Assembly (NCBI GenBank): GCA_001920085.1 | Contig: MNJC01000047.1 | Coordinates: 1-11,547 of the forward strand | DNA from: Actinobacteria bacterium 13_1_20CM_4_69_9 | Lineage (GTDB): Bacteria; Actinomycetota; Thermoleophilia; Gaiellales; Gaiellaceae | Reading direction: 5' to 3' | Length of the DNA: 11,547 nt | Shown: piece after piece, positions 5,804 to 11,547 of the stretch | How positions within the stretch are numbered: the stretch's first letter is position 1 | How the letters are laid out: each line of letters starts with the position of its first letter | Translations under genes and position numbers: made by a program | The notes under the pieces: generated by a model | Seen by the model: only the letters and a program-made list of their open reading frames with translations | What the model was told of the DNA's origin: nothing | The model's database searches: none

Positions 5804-7465
5804 ATGCCGCTGCGCGACGAACTGCTGACTCCCATTCCCGGCACGAATCCTGGCGGCGCCGAGCTTCGCTACGATCCGCTCTACGACAAGATCAAAGAGG
5901 CTCGTCGCGAGGACGAAGACATCCCGCAAGGCGATTGGCAGGTCACGCGCAAAACAGCCGACTGGCCGCAGGTCATCAAGCTGACGAAGGACGCCCTAAC
6001 GACGAAGTCGAAAGACTTGCAGTTGGCCGTTTGGCTCTCGGAGGCGCTGCTGCGGCGCGAGGGCTTTGCCGGATTTCGCGGTGCGATCGATATGCTCGTC
6101 GGACTGCTCGAGCAGCACTGGGACCACCTGTACCCGCCGATCGAAGACGGCGACGCGGAGATGCGCGCTGGTCCACTCGAATGGTTAGGCATCAAACTCG
6201 AGCTGCCAGTGCGACGTGTCGCGCTCAACCGCGCCGGCTTTCAGTCGACGCCCAAGGCTTGGTTCAAGACCCTCGTCGCCGACATCGACGGGACGCTCGA
6301 GTCCCTTCACAACCTCGACGAGCTCTCTCAGGAGCGTTTTGGCGAGGCGGCGCCGAACTACTCTCGCCTTCGCGTCGCGCTCGAGGAAGTGCAGCGCACG
6401 GCGAAGCAGCTCCTGAAGCGAAGACTGGAGCTGGATCCCGACCCCGTCGACGGTGCAGCCAGCGAGAGCATCGCCGCCGTCGCGGTTCCCGACGGGGTCG
6501 TGCTTCCCGGCTCGATCGGCGCGCAGCTCGCGCCACAACCCACCTCGCGCGAAGATGCCGCCAATCGCATCGCTGCCGGGGCAAAGTTCCTCCGGCAGAG
6601 CGACCCGACGAATCCCGCGTCATATCTCTTGCTCCGCGGTTTTCGATGGGGTGAGCTGCGTGCCTGTGGACGGAATCCGGATCCGCGCCTTCTCGAGGCG
6701 CCGACAACGCAAACTCGAACGCAACTCAAATCGCTCCTTCTCGACGCGAAGTGGGAAGCGCTGTTTGAGACATGCGAAGGCGTGATGGCTGCGCCGCAGG
6801 GGCGCGGCTGGCTCGATCTGCAGCGGTACGCGCTCACGGCGTGCGACGAGCTGGGATCCGACTATCAGTTCGTGGGCGCTGCGCTCCGCGGTGCACTGCG
6901 ATCGCTGCTCACGGATCTGCCCGCCCTCGTCGACATGACGATGATGGACGACACGCCGACGGCGAACGCCGAGACGCGTGCCTGGCTCAAGGGGATTCTC
7001 GAAGTCGAGGCAGCGCCGGCGCACGAGGTGGCGGAGAGCATCGCGGCCGAAGTGCCGCGCCTTCGTGGTGGCCGAAGCGCGGCACTCGCCGAAGTGCGGG
7101 CCGGTCGCACCGACCGCGCTATCGCGTTGCTCATGCGCGAAGCGTCGACGGAGAAGACGCGACGCGGACGCTTTCTCGTGCAGACGGAGTTGGCCAGCAT
7201 CATGGTCGACGCCAATCATCACGCTGTCGCGCAGCCAATACTGGAGGAGATGATCGGGTACGTCGAAGCGCACAAGCTCGAGGAGTGGGAGACGGGCGAC
7301 GTTGTCGCGCGTCCGCTGGCGCTGCTCTATCGCTGCCTCGAGCGAGGAGACGGCGATGCCGGGACGAGGCACGCGCTGTATTTGCGCATCTGCCGGCTCG
7401 ACCCGCTGCAAGCAATCGGTTTCGCGCAGGCGGGAGCTGGAGGCTCGCACGATGACCAAACGTGA
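5804..7465 (+). CDS. tssA: T6SS assembly protein TssA (ImpA N-terminal domain, long form)
   Basis: The product has 553 residues. The ImpA N-terminal domain spans about residues 1-130 (PIPGTNPGGAELRYDPLYD, IKEARREDED, DWPQVIKLTKDAL, LAVWLSEALLRREGFAGF, LLEQHWDHLYPPIEDGD). A middle region with SREDAANRIAAGAKFLRQ and PASYLLLRGFRWGELR follows, then a C-terminal helical region (ELASIMVDANHHAVAQPILE, HKLEEWE, LYLRICRLDPLQAIGF). TssA proteins act at the baseplate and, in several systems, cap the distal end of the growing sheath; the long C-terminal part forms the oligomeric ring in such forms. The start overlaps nothing and follows tagJ by 5 nt; the end overlaps tssE by 14 nt. Its place between tagJ and tssE differs from the P. 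aeruginosa HSI-I order. Confidence 0.95.
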   Translation: MPLRDELLTPIPGTNPGGAELRYDPLYDKIKEARREDEDIPQGDWQVTRKTADWPQVIKLTKDALTTKSKDLQLAVWLSEALLRREGFAGFRGAIDMLVGLLEQHWDHLYPPIEDGDAEMRAGPLEWLGIKLELPVRRVALNRAGFQSTPKAWFKTLVADIDGTLESLHNLDELSQERFGEAAPNYSRLRVALEEVQRTAKQLLKRRLELDPDPVDGAASESIAAVAVPDGVVLPGSIGAQLAPQPTSREDAANRIAAGAKFLRQSDPTNPASYLLLRGFRWGELRACGRNPDPRLLEAPTTQTRTQLKSLLLDAKWEALFETCEGVMAAPQGRGWLDLQRYALTACDELGSDYQFVGAALRGALRSLLTDLPALVDMTMMDDTPTANAETRAWLKGILEVEAAPAHEVAESIAAEVPRLRGGRSAALAEVRAGRTDRAIALLMREASTEKTRRGRFLVQTELASIMVDANHHAVAQPILEEMIGYVEAHKLEEWETGDVVARPLALLYRCLERGDGDAGTRHALYLRICRLDPLQAIGFAQAGAGGSHDDQT

Positions 7466-7976
7466 GATCGAGCGGAGCGTTCAACCGTCGTTGCTCGACC
7501 GTCTGACCGATCACGACCCGCGAAACAACCTCGAGGGACGGATCGGATACTTGGAATCAGTGCGGCAATTCAAGACCGGGCTGCAGCGAGATCTTGAGTG
7601 GTTGCTCAACACGCGTCGCATCCCGATCGCCGCACCCGATGAGCTCGAGGAGCTGGGCCGATCGACGTACCACTACGGGCTTCCCGACGTCACGTCGATC
7701 AGTCGCGACTCGCACGAGGCGCGCGACCGGTTGCTCCGCCGCGTGGAAGACGCGATCACCATGTTTGAACCACGACTGGCCAACGTCAACATCGCGGTCG
7801 TCGAGATGGAAGGGGAGGAGCACCGCCGCGAGCTGCGCTTCCACGTCGAGGGCACGCTCCTCATGGACCCGACGCCTGAACAGGTCATCTTCGACACCGT
7901 CCTGCACTTCGCGAGCGGCGCGTACGAGATAGAAGGTGCCGGCGGATCCGCCGCGGGAGCTTCCCGTGGGACGTGA
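7452..7976 (+). CDS. tssE: T6SS baseplate protein TssE (gp25-like)
   Basis: The product has 174 residues, matching the family. It shows the hallmark SVQPSLLDRLTDHDP at the N-terminus, FKTGLQRDLEWLLNTRR, LGRSTYHYGLPDVTS and a C-terminal beta-rich part (ELRFHVEGTLLMDPTPEQVI). TssE resembles phage T4 gp25 and initiates sheath assembly on the baseplate. ATG 7452 is supported by GGAGG (7439-7443) 8 nt upstream, inside tssA. The last dozen residues are a Gly/Ala/Ser-rich tail (EGAGGSAAGASRG) outside the conserved domain, partly in the stretch that overlaps the start of tssF. Confidence 0.96.
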   Translation: MTKREIERSVQPSLLDRLTDHDPRNNLEGRIGYLESVRQFKTGLQRDLEWLLNTRRIPIAAPDELEELGRSTYHYGLPDVTSISRDSHEARDRLLRRVEDAITMFEPRLANVNIAVVEMEGEEHRRELRFHVEGTLLMDPTPEQVIFDTVLHFASGAYEIEGAGGSAAGASRGT

Positions 7977-9834
7977 GGAGCTGCTCCACTACTACGAGCG
8001 CGAGCTCGCATACGTCCGCCGAATGGGGGCGGAGTTCGCGCAGCGCTATCCGAAGATCGCTGGCCGCCTGCAACTCGAGCCGACGAAGTGCGAGGATCCG
8101 CACGTCGAGCGGGTGATCGAAGCGTTCGCGTTTCTTGCCGCGAGAGTGCATCTCAAGATCGACGATGACTTCCCGGAGGTCACGGAGTCGGTCCTCAACA
8201 TCGTCTATCCGCATTACATTCGCCCGATTCCGTCGATGTCGATTGCCGAGCTACGCATCGACGTCGAGCAGGGCGTGCCGCCGACGGGTTTTCGCGTGCC
8301 GCGCGGCACGCCACTCTTTTCGCGTCCCGTGGACGGCGTACCGTGCAAATTCCGCACGTGCTACGACACCACGCTGTGGCCGTTCACGCTCACGAACGCA
8401 CAATGGCTGACACCGGACCGGCTCAAGCCATCAGTCCGGTTGGGCGACGCTGTCGCCGCGTTGCGCCTCGAGTTGCGTTGCCTGCCCGGCGTCACGTTTT
8501 CGCAGCTCGATCTGCGGAGCTTGCGAATGTTTCTCAACGGCGAGAGCAACCTCGTCTACCCGCTCTACGAGCTGCTCGCGAACAATCGCCGCGACATCGT
8601 CGTCCGTGAGGCCGGTGTTGCCAAGCCAAAGACAATCACGATCGACGCCGACATGCTGCAGCCGGTCGGCTTCGGGCCGAACGATGGTATGCTGCCGTAC
8701 CCGGGCAGGTCATTTCAGGCGTATCGCCTGTTGCAGGAGTATTTCGCGTTCCCGGAGAAGTACCTGTTCTTCGATCTTGCTGGCCTCGACGCACTGCGCG
8801 AGGCAGGCACGGGCAGCAGTGTCGAGATCATCGTTCCGATCAGCGCGTTCGAGCGCGCCGATTGGCGACACATGCTCGAAGCCGGCGTGAGTGCATCGAC
8901 GATCCGCCTTGGCTGCACACCGATCGTCAATCTCTTCCCGCAAGTCGCTGAGCCATTGCTGCTCACGCAACGGCGACATGAGTACACGCTCGTGCCTGAC
9001 GCACATCGGCGCGTCACGACGGAGGTGTTCTCCATCGATGATGTGGTCGCCGTCGCGCCGGAGTCCGGGGAGACGCAACGCTTCGAGCCGCTGTACTCGC
9101 ATCGGCACTCGGCGAACGGTCATGGCGGTGCGTACTGGCTCGCGAAGCGGCGATTCAGCGGGTGGCGAAGTGACGTCGGCACGGATGTCGTGCTCTCGTT
9201 CGTCGATCTCTCGGGGCGCGTCGTTTATCCGGAGTTCGAGGTCGTCACGGCCCGTCTGACGTGCTTCAATAGCGATCTACCGAGTCGATTGCCATTCGGC
9301 AACGAACGCGGTGATTTCGAGCTCGACCGCGGAGGTCCCGTGCGCGCGGTCGTCGCGCTCGTGAAGCCGACGCGTGTCGTGCAACCCCCGTTAGGCTCGC
9401 CGCAGGTCTGGCGGCTGGTGTCGCAGCTGTCGCTCAACTATCTGTCGCTCACCGACGACATCGCGCCGGAAGAGGGTCAGGATGGCAAAGGCACGGAGGC
9501 GTTGCGCGAGGTGCTTCGCCTCCACGACTTCAGCGGCGAGCCGGCGGTGCGCCGGCAAATCGAAGGTGTTCTCGCCGTACGAAGCGCACCGGCGTTCGCG
9601 CGCATCGCAACCGAACATGGGTTGAGCTTCGCGCGCGGCCGACGGGTCGAGCTCGAGCTCGATGAGGAACAGTTCACCGGCGCGGGCGGCTATCTCTTCG
9701 CCAGCGTGTTGGAGCACTTCTTCGGACTCTACGCATCGATCAACAGCTTCTCCACGCTCACCGCGCGATCGCGGCAGCGGAAAGGAGGAATACGAGAATG
9801 GCCGCCGAGAGCGGGCTGGAAGCCGCTGCTGTAA
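7966..9834 (+). CDS. tssF: T6SS baseplate subunit TssF (VasA/ImpG)
   Basis: The product has 622 residues, full family length. It begins GREELLHYYERELAYVRRM and continues AEFAQRYPKIAGRLQL, then DDFPEVTESVLNIVYPHY and IRPIPSMSIAELRI, ending with the conserved FFGLYASINSFSTLTARSRQ and WPPRAGWKPLL. Two copies of TssF with one TssG form the core of each baseplate wedge. GTG 7966 is chosen over GTG 7936 because GGGAG (7955-7959) lies 6 nt upstream and family similarity starts directly there; overlap with tssE is then 11 nt. The 3' end overlaps the next gene by 37 nt, so translation of the two is probably coupled. Confidence 0.96.
   Translation: MGREELLHYYERELAYVRRMGAEFAQRYPKIAGRLQLEPTKCEDPHVERVIEAFAFLAARVHLKIDDDFPEVTESVLNIVYPHYIRPIPSMSIAELRIDVEQGVPPTGFRVPRGTPLFSRPVDGVPCKFRTCYDTTLWPFTLTNAQWLTPDRLKPSVRLGDAVAALRLELRCLPGVTFSQLDLRSLRMFLNGESNLVYPLYELLANNRRDIVVREAGVAKPKTITIDADMLQPVGFGPNDGMLPYPGRSFQAYRLLQEYFAFPEKYLFFDLAGLDALREAGTGSSVEIIVPISAFERADWRHMLEAGVSASTIRLGCTPIVNLFPQVAEPLLLTQRRHEYTLVPDAHRRVTTEVFSIDDVVAVAPESGETQRFEPLYSHRHSANGHGGAYWLAKRRFSGWRSDVGTDVVLSFVDLSGRVVYPEFEVVTARLTCFNSDLPSRLPFGNERGDFELDRGGPVRAVVALVKPTRVVQPPLGSPQVWRLVSQLSLNYLSLTDDIAPEEGQDGKGTEALREVLRLHDFSGEPAVRRQIEGVLAVRSAPAFARIATEHGLSFARGRRVELELDEEQFTGAGGYLFASVLEHFFGLYASINSFSTLTARSRQRKGGIREWPPRAGWKPLL
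9781..9788 (+). promoter_or_regulatory. Near-ideal ribosome binding site for the tssG-tssH frame
   Basis: AAAGGAGG, fully complementary to the usual 16S rRNA 3' end, lies 9 nt before ATG 9798 and within the last codons of tssF. It is the strongest ribosome binding site in the window and fixes the start of the next gene. Confidence 0.8.
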
Positions 9835-11547
9835 ACGCGGGCCTTGCGTATGTGCCTGTGACGTCCGCGTCCGCGGACGTCACAGGCGGCTCATCAGAAG
9901 CCGACGTCGACCCGCCGGCCGAAGCGCAGCGTTTGCTCGATCGTTTGTTCGCGGAACCCTGGTCGTTCGAGTTTTTCCAGGCGATGCATCTGTTGGAGCG
10001 GCTGCAGCCGGAACGCACTGGCGTCGGCGGCTTCGGCGATCCTCGCCAGGAAGCCGTCCGCCTAACGAGCGCGCCGAGTGTTGCCTTTCCGGCGAGCGAG
10101 ATTCAGGGTCTCGAGAAGCGCGACGGACAGCCGCAGATGGCGGTGAACTTCCTGGGACTCACCGGCCCGCAGGGTACGCTCCCGCTCGCGTACAGCCTGT
10201 ACGTCGCGGAGCGGGAACGCGCGGGAGATCACGCGCTCAAGGAGTTTCTCGGGATCTTCGATCATCGCATGCTCTCGCTGTTTTATCGTGCGTGGAAGAA
10301 GACGCACGTCGGCGTTGCGCATGGCGACGCCTCGCGTGACTGGTTGACACGGAATCTGCTCGACCTGGTGGGATTCGGGGGTGACGCGCTTCAGCGACGC
10401 CTACCGGTCGACGACGCGGCGCTGCTGTTCTATACGGGTCTGCTCTCGCTCCCGACGCGTCCAGCGACGGGACTCGAGCAACTGCTCGCCGATTTCTTCG
10501 GGGTGCCGGTAACCGTGGAACAGTTCGTCGGCGCCTGGTATCCGCTCGAGCGCGCCACGCAGTCGGAGCTTGGCGACGACGCGACCGCGTCGTCGCAGCT
10601 TGGCCTCGGCGCCGTCGCCGGCGATGAGATCTGGGATCAGCAGTCGCGCGCTCGCGTGCGCGTCGGCCCGCTGGGTCGCAAACAGTACGACGATTTTCTT
10701 CCCGGCGGCAGCGCCTACGAGCCATTGCGGGCGATCACGCGGTTCTACGCGAACGATCTGATCGACTTCGAGATCCAGCTCGTGCTTGCCGGCGAGGAGG
10801 TGCCGCCGTGCCGCCTGGGCGACGATACGCCGCTTCCGTTGAGTTGGTGTCGCGCTCTCATCGCCAAGCTCAGCCCGACGACGCGCGGCGCCGTCGAGGC
10901 AGCGGCAGGGCTCTGCCTCTCGCGCACGCATTACGACGTCGAGGTCGAGCACTATTTGGTGAAGCTCCTCGACTCGACCGACAGCGACTTCGCGTTCGTC
11001 CTGCGGCACTACGCGATCGATCGGTCGCGTCTCGCGTCAGACCTGGCGAAGAGTCTCGATCATTTGAAGACCGGCAACGCGCGCACGCCGGCGTTCAGTC
11101 CGCACCTCGCGCGTATGCTCACCGAGGCGTGGACGCTCGGCTCCGTCGACTATGGCGCGGGCCAGGTACGCACCGGCCACACGATCCTCGCCCTCCTCGC
11201 CGAGGACGATCTCGCGCGCATGGTGAAAGACGTCAGCCGCGAATTCACCAAGATCCCGGTCGAGTCGCTACGCAAGGATCTGCCGGCGATCACCGCGCAG
11301 TCCGCGGAGGAAGCGACGACGCAGCGCGGCGCCGAAGCGGGGTCAGTGCCTAACGCTGCGCGCGCCGGCGGCAAAACGCCGAATCTCGACTCGTACACGA
11401 TCAACCTCACCGAGCGCGCCAAGCAGGGCAAGATCGATCGGGTGCTTGGTCGCGATTTCGAGATTCGGCAGGTAATCGACATCCTCCTCCGGCGACGACA
11501 GAACAATCCGATTCTCGTCGGCGAGGCGGGCGTCGGCAAGACGGCCG
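9798..11547 (+). CDS. tssG-tssH: TssG-TssH (baseplate TssG fused in frame to ClpV ATPase), 3' end outside window
   Basis: The frame from ATG 9798 has no stop to the window end, giving 583 codons. Residues 1-40 are a poorly conserved, probably disordered extension. Residues about 41-348 are TssG (VasB/ImpH): LLDRLFAEPWSFEFFQAMHL, NFLGLTGPQGTLPLAY, FLGIFDHRMLSLFYRAWKK, RVRVGPLGRKQYDDFLPGG and the closing LVLAGEEVPPCRLG. From residue about 352 the sequence is ClpV (RALIAKLSPTTRGAVEAAAG, LCLSRTHYDVEVEH), ending in Walker A GEAGVGKT (575-582). TssG is normally a separate protein of about 330-350 residues that ends shortly after the equivalent of LSW (348-350), and ClpV normally has its own start a few residues before the RALI segment. 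The two are joined directly with no linker. Codons were read through the junction by hand and are unambiguous, but a small sequencing or assembly deletion at the junction cannot be excluded from this window. Confidence 0.88.
   Translation, partial: MAAESGLEAAAVNAGLAYVPVTSASADVTGGSSEADVDPPAEAQRLLDRLFAEPWSFEFFQAMHLLERLQPERTGVGGFGDPRQEAVRLTSAPSVAFPASEIQGLEKRDGQPQMAVNFLGLTGPQGTLPLAYSLYVAERERAGDHALKEFLGIFDHRMLSLFYRAWKKTHVGVAHGDASRDWLTRNLLDLVGFGGDALQRRLPVDDAALLFYTGLLSLPTRPATGLEQLLADFFGVPVTVEQFVGAWYPLERATQSELGDDATASSQLGLGAVAGDEIWDQQSRARVRVGPLGRKQYDDFLPGGSAYEPLRAITRFYANDLIDFEIQLVLAGEEVPPCRLGDDTPLPLSWCRALIAKLSPTTRGAVEAAAGLCLSRTHYDVEVEHYLVKLLDSTDSDFAFVLRHYAIDRSRLASDLAKSLDHLKTGNARTPAFSPHLARMLTEAWTLGSVDYGAGQVRTGHTILALLAEDDLARMVKDVSREFTKIPVESLRKDLPAITAQSAEEATTQRGAEAGSVPNAARAGGKTPNLDSYTINLTERAKQGKIDRVLGRDFEIRQVIDILLRRRQNNPILVGEAGVGKTA
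9854..9887 (+). repeat. 34-nt palindrome in the 5' coding region of tssG
   Basis: GCCTGTGACGTCCGCG (9854-9869) and CGCGGACGTCACAGGC (9872-9887) are perfect reverse complements separated by two bases (TC). It encodes residues 19-30 (VPVTSASADVTG), inside the non-conserved N-terminal extension before the TssG domain. The symmetry is far stronger than the protein sequence requires, which suggests an inserted palindromic element or a selected mRNA/DNA structure. Confidence 0.8.
10842..11547 (+). other. ClpV (TssH) portion of the fused frame: N-domain and start of AAA+ D1
   Basis: This is the TssH part of the fused frame. The N-terminal domain (residues about 352-500 of the fusion) shows the double Clp-N repeat: LIAKLSPTTRGAVEAAAGLC followed by VEHYLVKLLD, then PAFSPHLARMLTEAWTLG and GHTILALLAEDD. 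A flexible Ala/Glu/Gly-rich segment follows, then NLTERAKQGKIDRVLGRDFE, RRRQNNPILVGEAGVGKTA with the first Walker A. ClpV uses ATP hydrolysis in a hexamer to pull on the TssC N-terminus and recycle contracted sheath. No well-placed internal start with a ribosome binding site is seen near the junction; an in-frame TTG at 10839 and GTG at 10800 lack one, so a free ClpV from internal initiation is not evident. Confidence 0.9.

Noticed and set aside
6620..7459. 279-codon minus-strand frame across the tssA 3' half
   Set aside because: Shadow of tssA; no domain, no start signal and no room for its own promoter.
9662..10339. 225-codon plus-strand frame overlapping the tssF end and the tssG start
   Set aside because: Arg-rich, lies in another frame through clear TssF and TssG protein sequence.
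1..11547. tRNA or rRNA genes, insertion sequences or transposase genes
   Set aside because: Nearly all sequence is occupied by overlapping T6SS genes, and the gaps show no cloverleaf, rRNA or transposase-like sequence.

Overview
This window is a chromosomal type VI secretion system (T6SS) core cluster, entirely on the + strand, from a GC-rich Gram-negative bacterium. Codons strongly prefer G or C in third position. Gene content and protein sequences suggest an environmental lineage such as Gemmatimonadota or Acidobacteriota; this is inference, since no rRNA or other taxonomic marker is present.

Layout. Positions 1-303 hold the C-terminal end of a protein related to the large sheath subunit TssC. 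It overlaps a class I SAM-dependent methyltransferase of the N5-glutamine/small-domain type with a C-terminal extension (287-1894). A non-coding stretch of 266 bases with a good sigma70-type promoter candidate and a leader with a T run (1895-2160) precedes the sheath pair tssB (2161-2679) and tssC (2672-4159). A gap with a perfect 17-bp hairpin leads to hcp, the inner tube protein (4341-4829). After hcp comes a 249-base stretch with three successive GC-rich hairpins and a phased array of GCTCGC words. Then a tightly packed unit runs to the end of the window: tagJ/impE (5079-5798), tssA (5804-7465), tssE (7452-7976), tssF (7966-9834), and one long open frame that starts as tssG (9798) and continues without a stop into tssH/clpV, which is cut by the window end inside its first Walker A motif.

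How they work together. TssB and TssC form the contractile sheath around an Hcp tube. TssE, TssF and TssG belong to the baseplate on which tube and sheath assemble. TssA organises sheath polymerisation, TagJ is a sheath accessory protein that binds TssB in HSI-I-type systems, and ClpV (TssH) disassembles the contracted sheath. The order B-C-hcp-tagJ-E-F-G-H is that of the HSI-I type clusters, with tssA inserted between tagJ and tssE. The membrane complex (tssJ, tssL, tssM), tssK and vgrG are not in the window and presumably lie outside it.

Most unusual points: the in-frame TssG-ClpV fusion with almost no linker; a near-perfect 34-nt palindrome inside the tssG 5' coding region; the hairpins flanking hcp; the GCTCGC array; the methyltransferase and short TssC paralogue upstream of the sheath genes; and an apparent excess of the heptamer CGTTAGG.
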